Source of the DNA: Aquibaculum sediminis
GTDB lineage: Bacteria; Pseudomonadota; Alphaproteobacteria; Kiloniellales; DSM-21159
NCBI RefSeq assembly: GCF_040712085.1
Contig: NZ_JBFCVK010000005.1
Coordinates: 186,001-250,000, forward strand
DNA length: 64,000 nt
Direction of reading: 5' to 3'
Shown: piece after piece, positions 23,487 through 31,705 of the stretch
Numbering within the stretch: the first letter of the stretch is position 1
Layout of the letters: every line of letters begins with the position of its first letter
The notes under the pieces: model-generated
What the model was told of the DNA's origin: nothing
The model's database searches: none
The model's input: only the letters and a program-made list of their open reading frames with translations
Made by a program: the position numbers and the translations under genes

Positions 23487-24360
23487 TGTCCGCCGTCCCG
23501 CGTCTTGTGAAATGCCAGGTATCGGTGGCCGCCTGCTGTGCCGAAAGGCTCACCGCTTCACCCGTTGTAGCTTCCTCATCCAGAAACAAGGGCCAGTCGA
23601 ACCTGTTCAGCAACAGGTCACTCACGATCCCTTCTTCCCAGACCGGATGTTCAACCGCGAATTTCCAGTAGTGGTTTTCACGGGTGTCGATGTTCTTCAC
23701 GAAGACCAGCATATTGTCTTCCGGCGTCATGATCGCCCACCCGCCATGTCTGATCCTGGCATCGGGACTCGCGCGCCTTGAAATCATCCGGCGTAGCCGC
23801 CTGCTGTCGGGTGTGATGGACGGCAGTACGACATTATAGACCTCGTGGGTTTCGCTTACCGAGGCAAAGCCTGGGCCTTCAAACAGAATCTGGAGATGCT
23901 TTTGAAGCACCCTGTCATCTGTGCAGCCAATGGATTCGTACTGCCCGACGAGTGCGCGCGGAAATTCTATCGGGACCGGTTCGGACAGCGAGACCAGGTA
24001 GCGCGACAGGTGAAGCGGCGCTTGCACACCAACCAATTCGGCATTGTCGAATTCGTCGGGTGTCAGCATCGCAATATGCTCGTCGGTCAGGAAGCGGAAC
24101 ACCGCATGCAGTCTGTGCAGTTGCGGCACGCGGAAATTGCCGTGTCCCTGCTTCTTGCCTTCGACGAATTGCCGGAGATCGTCTTTACCGAAATCAACGT
24201 CGGTATAAGCCCACACTTTCTCCCGTAGCGCGTTCCAGCTCAGAGGGCGCTTGCCGGTTTCGTGATCGGCGGTAAAGCGCCGGTAGGCTTCGAGGGCGTC
24301 GCGTAGCAGCAAGACCTGCCAGTGCGTGTAGTCCGGCTCCGGATCAATGCTTCTGTTCAT
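23476..24360 (-). CDS. Hypothetical protein coupled to the ankyrin gene (294 aa)
   Basis: ATG 24360 has a GGAGGGACAG site upstream; a longer frame starting at 24438 has none. Soluble, Trp/Phe-containing protein, beginning MNRSIDPEPDYTHWQVLLLRDALEAYRRF. The N-terminal ~90 residues look helical and include WNALREKVWAYTDVDFGKDDLRQFVEG, possibly a small DNA-binding or scaffold domain. The C-terminal half is beta-rich (GGWAIMTPEDNMLVFVKNIDTRENHYWKFAVEHPVWEEG). No catalytic motif recognised. Translationally coupled to the ankyrin-tail protein, so it could be its chaperone or partner. Confidence 0.6.
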   Translation of the reverse strand: MNRSIDPEPDYTHWQVLLLRDALEAYRRFTADHETGKRPLSWNALREKVWAYTDVDFGKDDLRQFVEGKKQGHGNFRVPQLHRLHAVFRFLTDEHIAMLTPDEFDNAELVGVQAPLHLSRYLVSLSEPVPIEFPRALVGQYESIGCTDDRVLQKHLQILFEGPGFASVSETHEVYNVVLPSITPDSRRLRRMISRRASPDARIRHGGWAIMTPEDNMLVFVKNIDTRENHYWKFAVEHPVWEEGIVSDLLLNRFDWPLFLDEEATTGEAVSLSAQQAATDTWHFTRRGTADNGE

Positions 24361-24375
24361 TCGGGCTGTCCCTCC

Positions 24376-24395
24376 GCGAGGAATCCGCGAGGCAC
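24376..24395 (+). repeat. 20-nt direct repeat, copy 1
   Basis: GCGAGGAATCCGCGAGGCAC, identical to 25598-25617. Internally it is two GCGAGG hexamers 5 nt apart. It lies in the divergent promoter region before the 24466 gene. Confidence 0.6.
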
Positions 24396-24465
24396 CCGCC
24401 GCCGCAGCACAGCTAAATTTTCTCCAGAAACGCGGCATCGCCGCACAATCTGGAGAACAGGTTAA

Positions 24466-25158
24466 ATGGACTTTCTACGTGGAATCAAGGAATCGAAGGT
24501 CAAAGCCTTCAAGGGACGGCCAAGGGCCGTGTACCTGACCGACCATCGCAGTGCAACGCACGGCATCCGTATCGAAGGTCACTTCAAAACACCGGCCAGC
24601 AACAGGGTTGCCGATGTTGCCGCTATCGCGGGGACCGCCTGGCTGGTTGTCCAGAACATGATAGCGGTCGCGGACATGCCGCAGCCCGCTTTCGAACAGC
24701 CGCTTGCGGCGCTGCTGGCCTACCTGCCGCTCAAATTCGGCTTCCGGCACATGGCGCGGCCTCATCTGTCCATCGACGTGATGGCGGATGAAATCCGGAT
24801 CACGCATCTCTTCCGGACGCGCCGCTTCGCCCGCGCGGATGTGCAGGGCTTCGCGGTGATCGACCAGCACGAACGGGCGCACGCCGAGAAGCGGCGTCTG
24901 GAGTTCGAGGCGCGCCGCGATCAGATGAAGCGGCGGGCGCGGCGGCGGACAACCTATTTCCAGGATGCCGCGCATCTCGTTCTCGTCGTCGGCGGTGAAC
25001 GCGTCGATGTCGCCAGCACGGCGCGCGGCAAGGACGCGCACGCCTTCGCCGGACGCGGAAACCGCGCACTCCACCAAATGGACCGCCAGATCGAACGGCG
25101 TGAACTTGCCCTGCGCGAGCAGGCCGTCGCCGCCGTGCCTGGCCAACTTCCCGAATGA
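24466..25158 (+). CDS. Hypothetical protein of the transfer region (230 aa)
   Basis: Starts MDFLRGIKESKVKAFKGRPRAVYLTDHRSATHGIRIEGHFKTP after a GGAGAACAGG ribosome site. One moderately hydrophobic stretch (VADVAAIAGTAWLVVQNMIAVA), then LAYLPLKFGFRHM. The second half is strongly charged and helical, with many Arg and Glu. No enzymatic motif. Its stop overlaps an in-frame ATG of the next gene, implying one transcript. Possibly a membrane-associated transfer accessory; family not recognised. Confidence 0.55.
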   Translation: MDFLRGIKESKVKAFKGRPRAVYLTDHRSATHGIRIEGHFKTPASNRVADVAAIAGTAWLVVQNMIAVADMPQPAFEQPLAALLAYLPLKFGFRHMARPHLSIDVMADEIRITHLFRTRRFARADVQGFAVIDQHERAHAEKRRLEFEARRDQMKRRARRRTTYFQDAAHLVLVVGGERVDVASTARGKDAHAFAGRGNRALHQMDRQIERRELALREQAVAAVPGQLPE

Positions 25159-25166
25159 GGTTAGCA

Positions 25167-25595
25167 ATGACGAAACCGACACAGGACTTTTCAAAGGTCA
25201 GCAAGGGCATGCAGGCCGCGCTGAACGGATTGAAAGACTACCGCGATGTAATCGAGGAAGAGCGTGCTCTGGCCCTGTTCAAGCACGATCTGGAATGGGA
25301 TGCGGAACGCCGCAAACTCGGCTTCGACCGGAAGAACCACAAGCCGTTCGACTACGGCTTCACCCGCCCGCGCTCTGTTCTCCGGGAATACCGGCAGAAG
25401 GAGCACGAATTCGCGGAACGCCGCCGCCTGATCAAGCAGGAATTCGATGACCGGCTGAAAGACGTTCAACGGCTGAAGGACCGCCTGCTGGACTGGTCCA
25501 ACGGGCGTGAAGAAGCCCGCGACAATGCCGCGCCCTCGGTGGTGAAGGCATTCAGCCGCTCGACACGTCAACGCGGCAATGATCGGGGCCGGTGA
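25167..25595 (+). CDS. Hypothetical charged helical protein (142 aa)
   Basis: ATG 25167 is chosen over 25155 because GAGG lies 6 nt upstream and the earlier ATG overlaps the preceding stop. Sequence is charged and largely helical: VSKGMQAALNGLKDYRDVIEEERALALFKHDLEWDAERRKLG, then a central KPFDYGFTRPRSVLREYRQKEHEF and a long basic/acidic helix. No signal peptide. Co-transcribed with the 24466 gene. Unknown function. Confidence 0.55.
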   Translation: MTKPTQDFSKVSKGMQAALNGLKDYRDVIEEERALALFKHDLEWDAERRKLGFDRKNHKPFDYGFTRPRSVLREYRQKEHEFAERRRLIKQEFDDRLKDVQRLKDRLLDWSNGREEARDNAAPSVVKAFSRSTRQRGNDRGR

Positions 25596-25597
25596 CG

Positions 25598-25617
25598 GCG
25601 AGGAATCCGCGAGGCAC
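25598..25617 (+). repeat. 20-nt direct repeat, copy 2
   Basis: Identical to 24376-24395; 69 nt upstream of the start of the 42-aa protein gene at 25686. Confidence 0.6.
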
Positions 25618-25685
25618 GGCACCGGAGCCGCAGACCATATTCAGAATACCCGCAAGGGGTAACGCAACTGCAAAAGGAACCGAAA

Positions 25686-25814
25686 ATGTCCAACCATCAG
25701 CATCAGCAGGGCCAGAACGACGCCCAGAAGGGCAACGGCCCGAAGAACACCAGCGGCATGAACCATCAGGCCGCCAACAGCTACAACGCGGGCTACAAGA
25801 GCGGCAAGAAGTGA
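25686..25814 (+). CDS. 42-aa Asn/Gln/Gly-rich small protein
   Basis: ATG preceded by AAAAGGAACCGAAA. The product begins MSNHQHQQGQNDAQKGNGPK and ends SYNAGYKSGKK, with no hydrophobic core and 15 Asn or Gln among 42 residues. A good ribosome site, a clean stop and the upstream direct repeat shared with other transfer-region genes support it as real. Low complexity suggests an intrinsically disordered peptide or one that binds nucleic acid; unknown function. Confidence 0.5.
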   Translation: MSNHQHQQGQNDAQKGNGPKNTSGMNHQAANSYNAGYKSGKK

Positions 25815-25984
25815 GTGTCGTGCGGGCCGGTTTTAGGACCGGCCCGCGTTACCAGCCCAAAATTGCAATCAACTATAACACTTTGAGTTATCGGCGTTAT
25901 CAGGCGCAATTTTTACGTAATACAACTAAATGTTGTATACTAAAAGAATATGCCTGTATTCGCGTTTTGGGAAAGGAAAAGGTG

Positions 25985-26311
25985 ATGAAAGACGACAAAC
26001 ATTTCGAAAGGCCGCCTTCAATCACTGCGCCCTTCGAAACCTCGGCCAAGCCAACCCTCGCCGTCGATGTTGCGCGCTACGAGGAATATCTCGCCGGTTC
26101 CGGCATGTCGGATGCGGAGAAGCAGGAATTTCTGGAAGCGGTCTGGAGCATCATCTGGAACTTCGTCGAACTTGGCTTTGGCGTTCACCCCCTGCAAGAG
26201 GCGGGGCCGGAAATCTGCGGACAGAATGACGAAAATTCCGAATATTCTACCCATGGCGGGCAAGATCGTATAGGATCAAAGCAAGAACAAATGCAACCGC
26301 GCGAACCGTAA
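25985..26311 (+). CDS. Hypothetical protein upstream of the recombinase (108 aa)
   Basis: ATG 25985 follows GGGAAAGGAAAAGGTG; the longer upstream frame overlaps the 42-aa gene and an AT-rich promoter-like stretch. Contains VDVARYEEYLAGSGMSDAEKQEFLEAVWSIIWNFVELGFGVHPLQEAG. This compact helical motif is common in small proteins encoded directly before large serine recombinases in alphaproteobacteria. Gap to the recombinase is 23 nt, so probably one operon. Possibly a recombination directionality factor or regulator; inference from position only. Confidence 0.6.
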   Translation: MKDDKHFERPPSITAPFETSAKPTLAVDVARYEEYLAGSGMSDAEKQEFLEAVWSIIWNFVELGFGVHPLQEAGPEICGQNDENSEYSTHGGQDRIGSKQEQMQPREP

Positions 26312-26334
26312 GACAAGCGCAAGACGAGGATCAA

Positions 26335-27936
26335 ATGAACGATGCACAACAACAGATAGAGCCAGCGTCCGGCACACCGGCAATAATCTATTGCCGGGTG
26401 TCCAGCACGCGGCAGAAGACCGAAGGTGGCGGGCTGGACAGCCAGGAGTTTCGCTGCCGCCAGTATGCAGAGGCGCGCGGCTATAAGGTCGAAGCCGTGT
26501 TCCCCGATGATGCTTCGGGCGGCGGTGATTTTATCAACCGCCCCGGCATGGTCGCTCTGCTCAGCTTTCTGGATGCGCAGCCGGACCGGCAATATGTTGT
26601 TGTTTTCGACGATCTCAAACGCTTCGCGCGCGATACGGAGTTTCATATCAAGCTGCGGCGTGAGTTCGAATCCCGCCGCGCGCGGATTGAATGCCTGAAT
26701 TTCAAGCTCGATGAATCACCGGAAGGCAAATTCGTCGAAACGATCTTTGCCGCGCAGGGCGAACTGGAGCGCGAACAAAACCGCCGCCAGGTCATCCAGA
26801 AGATGAAGGCCCGCGTCGAAAAAGGCTATTGGGTGTTCGCCGCGCCGATTGGCTATCGTTATGCTACGGATCGCGTTCACGGCAAGCTTCTGGTCAGGGA
26901 TGAGCCTGTGGCCTCGATCCTCGCCGACGCGCTCGAAGGCTACGCGTCGGGCCATCTTCAAACCCAGAGCGAAGTGAAACGCTATCTGGAATCGAAGTGC
27001 GATTTTCCCAAGGAGAATGGCGAAATCCGGTGGCAAAAGATCGATGATATTTTGAACCGCGTGACCTACGCCGGTTATGTCGAGGCTCCGAAGTGGAACG
27101 TTTCCTTGCGCAAAGGGCATCACGAACCGCTGATCAGCTTCGAAACGTTCGAGCGCATCCAGGAGCGCATGAAAGGCCAGGCGAAAGCACCGGCACGCAA
27201 GGATATCAGCGAGGACTTCCCGCTGCGCGGTTTCGTGCTCTGTGATGACTGTGGCGAGCCGATGACGGCTTGCTGGTCCAAGGGTCGCAACAAGCTCTAT
27301 CCGTATTATCTGTGCGACACGCGCGGCTGTGACAGCAACCGCAAGTCTGTTCCGCGCGCGCAGATCGAAGAAGGTTTTGCGGATATCCTGCGCAGGCTGC
27401 AACCGACAGGGCAGATGCTCAAGCTCGCCAAGGCCATGTTCCGCGATGCCTGGAACCTGCGCTTGTCAGAAGCGGAGCGGGAGAAGGAATCGCTTGCCGC
27501 GAAGATCGCCGACACGGAGAAACAGATCGAGTCGCTGCTCGACAGGATCGTTGATGCGTCCAGCCCGTCCGTGATCAACGCTTACGAAGCGCGTATCACC
27601 AAGCTGGAGAACGAGAAGTTTCGCCTGAGCGAAAAGGCGGCGGCAATCGTGCCACCAAAGGACAGGCGAGAGGAGTTTATCGAACCGGCATTGCGGTTTT
27701 TGACAAACCCTTGGAATCTTTACGAAAAAGGCAGTCTTACTCTCAAGAAAGCAGTCCTCAGACTGGCCTTTGAAGAGCCTCTGCGATACTCACGGGAAAA
27801 TGGTTATCGAACCGCGAAAACCACCTTTCCTTTCAAGGTGTTAGCAGATTTGTACAACCCTAAAAGCGAGATGGTGGAGCCGAGGGGAGTCGAACCCCTG
27901 ACCTCAGCAGTGCGATTGCTGCGCTCTCCCAACTGA
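26335..27936 (+). CDS. Large serine recombinase (integrase) ending inside tRNA-Ala
   Basis: 533 aa. Resolvase catalytic domain 1-~155 with nucleophile Ser23 in IIYCRVSSTRQK, then VVFDDLKRFARD and GELEREQNRRQVIQKMKARVEKG. The recombinase domain runs ~165-280. A zinc-ribbon follows (VLCDDCGEPMTACWSKGRNK, then YYLCDTRGC, with the expected paired cysteines), then a coiled coil ~380-440. The last ~20 residues (MVEPRGVEPLTSAVRLLRSPN) are encoded by the antisense strand of tRNA-Ala, so the present C-terminus is created by the attachment site. GAGGA precedes the start. Likely catalyses integration and excision at the tRNA. Confidence 0.9.
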   Translation: MNDAQQQIEPASGTPAIIYCRVSSTRQKTEGGGLDSQEFRCRQYAEARGYKVEAVFPDDASGGGDFINRPGMVALLSFLDAQPDRQYVVVFDDLKRFARDTEFHIKLRREFESRRARIECLNFKLDESPEGKFVETIFAAQGELEREQNRRQVIQKMKARVEKGYWVFAAPIGYRYATDRVHGKLLVRDEPVASILADALEGYASGHLQTQSEVKRYLESKCDFPKENGEIRWQKIDDILNRVTYAGYVEAPKWNVSLRKGHHEPLISFETFERIQERMKGQAKAPARKDISEDFPLRGFVLCDDCGEPMTACWSKGRNKLYPYYLCDTRGCDSNRKSVPRAQIEEGFADILRRLQPTGQMLKLAKAMFRDAWNLRLSEAEREKESLAAKIADTEKQIESLLDRIVDASSPSVINAYEARITKLENEKFRLSEKAAAIVPPKDRREEFIEPALRFLTNPWNLYEKGSLTLKKAVLRLAFEEPLRYSRENGYRTAKTTFPFKVLADLYNPKSEMVEPRGVEPLTSAVRLLRSPN

Positions 27937-27947
27937 GCTACGGCCCC
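27872..27947 (-). tRNA. tRNA-Ala (CGC), with encoded CCA
   Basis: 76 nt including CCA. Acceptor stem GGGGCCG/CGGCTCC contains the G3-U70 wobble that identifies alanine tRNAs. D-arm GCTC/GAGC, anticodon stem CAGCA/TGCTG with loop ATCGCAC (anticodon CGC, reading GCG codons), T-arm AGGGG-TTCGACT-CCCCT. The 3' end faces the mobile element, making this the probable attachment site; the copy here is complete. Confidence 0.97.
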
Positions 27948-28256
27948 AACCTTGGGTAGGCTCGCCCGGTGCCCGAAGGCGCCCTTGCGAAGCGGGCGGA
28001 TAGTGTTCGGGCGGGCAGCGCTTGTCAAGCGCGTTGCCGGGGCGTTTCGCGATACGCCAGCGGCCGCGCGAAGGGTGGGTGCCGTGTGCTTGAAAGCGCC
28101 TCCAGGATCGCTGATTTCCTCTGCACCGCGATCGGCCGCATCCAGGGCTTCGGCCCCGGCGCACTCGCCCGGCTTGCGGGGCGGCGGGCGGGTCTTTAGG
28201 TTGTGCGCCGTATCGTCCCTGCCCCCGCATCGTCCCTGCCATGGAGCCGAAGCCCG
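27948..28256. other. Gap between tRNA-Ala and yggT
   Basis: About 309 nt, GC-rich. It must contain the tRNA promoter (minus strand) and the yggT promoter. I see no further gene, repeat or terminator that I can support. Confidence 0.4.
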
Positions 28257-28550
28257 ATGGTTGCTCTCTTCTACCTGATCGACACCGTGATCAACATCTA
28301 CATCTGGCTGCTGATCATCTGGGCGGTGCTCAGTTGGCTGGTGGCCTTCAATGTGGTGAACACGAGCAACCGCCTCGTCTATCTGGTCGGGGATTTCCTC
28401 AACCGGATCACCGAGCCGGCGCTGCGGCCGATTCGCCGCATCATGCCCAACCTCGGCGGCATCGACATCTCGCCGATGATCCTGATCCTGCTGCTGATCT
28501 TCCTGCGCAACCTGCTGCTCTACGACGTGGCGCCCGCCATGCTGCGATGA
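28257..28550 (+). CDS. yggT: YggT family integral membrane protein
   Basis: 97 aa from ATG 28257; a GTG at 28203 would add residues unlike the family. Two hydrophobic segments (LFYLIDTVINIYIWLLIIWAVLSWLV and MILILLLIFLRNLLLY) flank the conserved RITEPALRPIRRIMPNLGGIDISPM. This is the standard YggT layout and length. The family is linked to osmotic tolerance and membrane organisation, often next to DUF167 genes as here. Stop overlaps the DUF167 start (ATGA). Confidence 0.92.
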   Translation: MVALFYLIDTVINIYIWLLIIWAVLSWLVAFNVVNTSNRLVYLVGDFLNRITEPALRPIRRIMPNLGGIDISPMILILLLIFLRNLLLYDVAPAMLR

Positions 28551-28864
28551 CCGCCTGGCAGCAGGCACCCGAGGGCCTGCGCCTCTCGGTCCGGCTGCAG
28601 CCCGGCGCACGAACCGCCGGCATCGAGGGGGTTGAGCGCCTCGCCGATGGCCGCGCGGTTCTGAAGGTGAAGGTCACGGCCGCACCGGAAAGCGGCAAGG
28701 CCAACAGCGCGCTGATCGCCCTGCTCGCCAAGGAATGGAAGCTGCGCAAGAGCGACCTGGAGCTCATCGCCGGGCACAAGGCGCGCAACAAGACCCTGCT
28801 GCTGCGCGATGCCGGGGCCGAGGTGCAAGAGATGCTGGCGGAACGCTACCCGTCGACTGGGTGA
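28547..28864 (+). CDS. yggU: DUF167 (YggU) family protein
   Basis: 105 aa, coupled to yggT. Shows the family signature LSVRLQPGARTAGIEG, LKVKVTAAPESGKANSALIALLAKEW and DLELIAGHKARNKTLLL. Small soluble alpha/beta protein of unknown biochemical function, present in most bacteria. Length is normal. Confidence 0.93.
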   Translation: MTAWQQAPEGLRLSVRLQPGARTAGIEGVERLADGRAVLKVKVTAAPESGKANSALIALLAKEWKLRKSDLELIAGHKARNKTLLLRDAGAEVQEMLAERYPSTG

Positions 28865-28982
28865 GTCGGATGCGGGAGCAAAGTCGACGCTTTCCGGCAG
28901 GCCGCATTTGTCTCCCGCTGCATGATGGCGAGCAACAGGCAGGGTCGCAGCCGACCCGACACAAAGCACAGAGGATGCAGGC

Positions 28983-29894
28983 ATGAGTGACAGCGCACAG
29001 GCCGAGAAGATCGCCGAGAAGATTATCGACGGCAAGGCCTTTGCGGCCGGACTGCGGGCGCGGGTCGGCGCCGCGGTGGCGAAGCTGAACGCCGCTCACG
29101 GCCTGACGCCGGGGCTGGCCGTGGTGCTGGTGGGCGAAGATCCGGCAAGCCATGTCTACGTGCGCAACAAGGCCAAGCAGACCAAGGAGGCCGGCATGGC
29201 CTCCTTCGAGCACCGCCTGCCCGACACCACCGGCCAGGAGGAGCTGCTGGCCCTGGTGAAGCAGCTCAACGAGGACCCGAGCGTCCACGGCATCCTGGTG
29301 CAGCTTCCCCTGCCCAAGCAGATCGATTCGGCCGCGGTGCTGGACACCATCGACCCGGCCAAGGACGTGGACGGCTTCCACGTCATCAACGCCGGCCGCC
29401 TGGCCACCGGTCAGGATGCCCTGGTGCCCTGCACGCCGCTGGGCTGCCTGATGCTGCTGAAGGACCGTCTGGGCGACCTCTCCGGCAAGCACGCCGTGGT
29501 GCTGGGCCGCTCCAACATCGTCGGCAAGCCCATGGCGCAGCTTCTCCTGGGCGCCAACTGCACCGTCACCATTGCCCACAGCCGCACCAAGGACCTGCCC
29601 GCGGAGTGCCGCCGGGCCGACATTCTCGTGGCCGCCGTCGGCCGGCCGGAAATGGTGCGCGGCGACTGGATCGCGCCGGGGGCAACGGTGATCGACGTGG
29701 GCATCAACCGCATCGAGGGCGAGGACGGCAAGAACCGCCTGGTGGGCGACGTGGCCTTCGACGAGGCCGTCAAGGTGGCCGGCGCCATCACCCCGGTGCC
29801 CGGCGGCGTGGGCCCCATGACCATCGCCTGCCTGCTGGCGAACACGCTGACCGCCGCCTGCCGCGCCAAGGGACTGCCCGCGCCGGAGCTGTGA
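28983..29894 (+). CDS. folD: Methylenetetrahydrofolate dehydrogenase/cyclohydrolase
   Basis: 303 aa. Interconverts 5,10-methylene-, methenyl- and 10-formyl-tetrahydrofolate for purine and formyl-Met synthesis in the cytosol. Hallmarks: VGEDPASHVYVRNKAKQ (with the Tyr and Lys of the cyclohydrolase site), HGILVQLPLPKQID, NAGRL, GKHAVVLGRSNIVGKPMA (NADP-binding loop) and PVPGGVGPMTIACLL. Full length, no anomalies. Cotranscription with the DUF167 gene (118-nt gap) is possible. Confidence 0.96.
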   Translation: MSDSAQAEKIAEKIIDGKAFAAGLRARVGAAVAKLNAAHGLTPGLAVVLVGEDPASHVYVRNKAKQTKEAGMASFEHRLPDTTGQEELLALVKQLNEDPSVHGILVQLPLPKQIDSAAVLDTIDPAKDVDGFHVINAGRLATGQDALVPCTPLGCLMLLKDRLGDLSGKHAVVLGRSNIVGKPMAQLLLGANCTVTIAHSRTKDLPAECRRADILVAAVGRPEMVRGDWIAPGATVIDVGINRIEGEDGKNRLVGDVAFDEAVKVAGAITPVPGGVGPMTIACLLANTLTAACRAKGLPAPEL

Positions 29895-29921
29895 GCGCGG
29901 AGGGGAGTCCGCGCCGCTGCC

Positions 29922-30410
29922 TTAAAGTAGGTCGCGCAGCAGCGCCACCAGAGGCTCGTCGGCCGGGGGCATGGGGTAGTCGGCAAGCCGCACCGGCTTG
30001 ACCCAGGCGAGCTCCTGCCCCTCCCGGGCCGTGGGATTGCCCTGCCAGACACGGCAGGCAAAAAGCGGCATCAGGAGGTGGAAGTCCTCATAGGCGTGGC
30101 TGGCAAAGGCGATGGGCGCCAGGCAGCTCGTCCGAGTGTCCAGCCCCAGTTCTTCATGCAGTTCGCGCACCAGGGCCTGCTCAGGCGTCTCGCCGGGGGC
30201 CACCTTGCCGCCGGGAAACTCCCACAGGCCGGCGAGCGGCTTGCCTTCCGGGCGGCGGGCGATCAGCACCCGGCCGTCGGCGTCCACCAGGGCCGCCGCC
30301 GCCACCAGCAGGAGCGGCTTGCCGTCGGCCGCGGCTCGGGCACCGGCCTCCCAGCAGCCCTGGGGCGCCTCGGGCTCGGCCACGTCTTGCGGACCCACTT
30401 GCCCGGCCAC
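29922..30410 (-). CDS. mutT: MutT/Nudix hydrolase (8-oxo-dGTP diphosphatase type)
   Basis: 162 aa. Nudix box at residues ~68-90: G-GKVAPGETPEQALVRELHEELGL, with the REXXEE metal ligands intact. Preceded by ARRPEGKPLAGLWEFPGGK, as in MutT, which removes oxidised dGTP. Extra N-terminal ~30 residues before LLLVAAAALVDADGRVL could mean that a later start is used, but no better ribosome site was found. Only 2 nt separate it from argJ; ppiC-argJ-mutT is a common alphaproteobacterial operon. Confidence 0.9.
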   Translation of the reverse strand: MAGQVGPQDVAEPEAPQGCWEAGARAAADGKPLLLVAAAALVDADGRVLIARRPEGKPLAGLWEFPGGKVAPGETPEQALVRELHEELGLDTRTSCLAPIAFASHAYEDFHLLMPLFACRVWQGNPTAREGQELAWVKPVRLADYPMPPADEPLVALLRDLL

Positions 30411-30412
30411 GC

Positions 30413-31642
30413 TCAGCTCCGATAGTCGGCGTTGATGTCGATGTAGCCGTGGGTCAGATCGCAGGTCCAGACCCGGGCCTTGCCGCGGCCGATGCCGATG
30501 TCGACCTGGATCAGGATGTCGCGGCCGCGCATGTGCTCGGCCACCGGGGCCTCGTCATAGCCTTCGACCGGTTGCCCCTTTTCGGCGATGGTCACGCCGC
30601 CGATGGCCACCGAAAGGCGATCGCGGTCGGCCTTCTCGCCGGCCTTGCCCACGGCCATGACCACGCGGCCCCAGTTGGCGTCCTCGCCGGCGATCGCGGT
30701 CTTGACCAAGGGGGAGTTGGCGATCGACAGGCCGATGCGCCGCGCCGCGCGCGCGCTGGCGGCGCCCTTGACCTCGATGGTGACGAACTTCTGGGCGCCC
30801 TCGCCGTCGCGCACCACCTGCTGCGCCAGATCGATCAGCAGCGATTCCAGCGCCTTATAGAAATCCCGCAGCCGCGGGTCGGCTGCATCCTCGATCGCCG
30901 CGTTGCCCGCGGCGCCGGTCGCGGCCAGCAGCAGCGTGTCGCTGGTGGAGGTGTCGCCGTCCACGGTGATCGAGTTGAAGGAGCGGTCGTTGGCCCGGGC
31001 CAGCAGGGGCTGTAGCACCGCCTGTGGCAGCGCAGCATCGGTGGCGACGAAGGCCAGCATGGTGGCCATGTCCGGCGCGATCATGCCGGAGCCCTTGGCG
31101 ATGCCGTTCAGCGTGACCTCGACACCGTCGATGCGGGCCTTGCGGCTGGCGCCCTTGTGGAAGGTGTCGGTGGTCATGATCGCCCGCGCCGCCGCTTCCC
31201 AGCCCTCGGGCGCCAGGCGCTGGGCCAGATCGCCCAGGTGCGCGGTGATCTTCTCGTCGGGCAGCACCTCGCCGATGACGCCGGTCGAGGCGATGAAGAC
31301 TTCGCTTTCCCAGCAGCCGATCTGCGCGGCACTGGCCTTCACCGTGCGCCGCACCGACTCCATGCCCTTGCTGCCGGTGAAGGCATTGGCGTTGCCGGCG
31401 TTGACCAGGACGGCCCGCGCCCGCCCCCCGGCCAGGGCCTCCCGGCACCAGACCACCGGCGCCCCGGCGGTCAGGGAGCGGGTGAGCACGCCGGCGACCG
31501 CGGTGCCCTCGGCAAAACGCATCAGCAGGACGTCATCGCGCCCGCGGTAGCGGACGCCGGTGGCGGCGGTTGCCAGCTCGACACCGGGAATGGCCGGGAG
31601 GACCGGAAAGGCCTCCGGCGCCAGAGGAGATTTCGAAAGCAT
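30413..31642 (-). CDS. argJ: Bifunctional ornithine acetyltransferase/N-acetylglutamate synthase
   Basis: 409 aa. Arginine biosynthesis: transfers acetyl from N-acetylornithine to glutamate. The self-processing site is present in KGSGMIAPDMA193-T194MLAF, where cleavage before the Thr gives alpha and beta chains and frees the catalytic Thr. Other family blocks: NAGNANAFTG, MTTDTFHKG, NSITVDGDTSTSDT, and the C-terminus THGYIDINADYRS. AAGGATC ribosome site upstream. Intact. Confidence 0.96.
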   Translation of the reverse strand: MLSKSPLAPEAFPVLPAIPGVELATAATGVRYRGRDDVLLMRFAEGTAVAGVLTRSLTAGAPVVWCREALAGGRARAVLVNAGNANAFTGSKGMESVRRTVKASAAQIGCWESEVFIASTGVIGEVLPDEKITAHLGDLAQRLAPEGWEAAARAIMTTDTFHKGASRKARIDGVEVTLNGIAKGSGMIAPDMATMLAFVATDAALPQAVLQPLLARANDRSFNSITVDGDTSTSDTLLLAATGAAGNAAIEDAADPRLRDFYKALESLLIDLAQQVVRDGEGAQKFVTIEVKGAASARAARRIGLSIANSPLVKTAIAGEDANWGRVVMAVGKAGEKADRDRLSVAIGGVTIAEKGQPVEGYDEAPVAEHMRGRDILIQVDIGIGRGKARVWTCDLTHGYIDINADYRS

Positions 31643-31705
31643 CGCTAAAGGGATCCTTACAGTCTCGCTGCCGGCCCGCAGGGCCTCGCCGGGTTGAAAC
31701 CCAGA

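Larger units (their letters stand above)
1..27871. mobile_element. Integrative mobilisable element or ICE, right end at tRNA-Ala
   Basis: Carries MobC, relaxase, a VirD4/TraG-like coupling protein, two serine recombinases, an antirestriction gene, a defence operon and many small unknown genes, with no housekeeping gene. It ends exactly at the 3' end of an intact tRNA-Ala gene, after which gene content is purely chromosomal. GC content is visibly more uneven than on the chromosomal side, with AT-rich patches at 2.9-3.1, 4.1-4.3, 7.4-7.5, 9.1, 21.35-21.45 and 25.86-25.97 kb. No VirB-type channel gene is in view, so it is either mobilisable in trans or its secretion genes lie left of the window. 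The left attachment site is not in the window. Boundary confidence is high on the right; the left boundary is unknown. Confidence 0.85.

Noticed and set aside
1..27871. Diversity-generating retroelement reverse transcriptase
   Set aside because: No frame shows reverse-transcriptase motifs such as YxDD, and no A-rich template copy of the variable block was seen; only the target-like genes are present.
28241..28546. Upstream extension of the DUF167 frame
   Set aside because: Overlaps yggT in another frame; the ATGA-coupled ATG at 28547 gives the normal family length.
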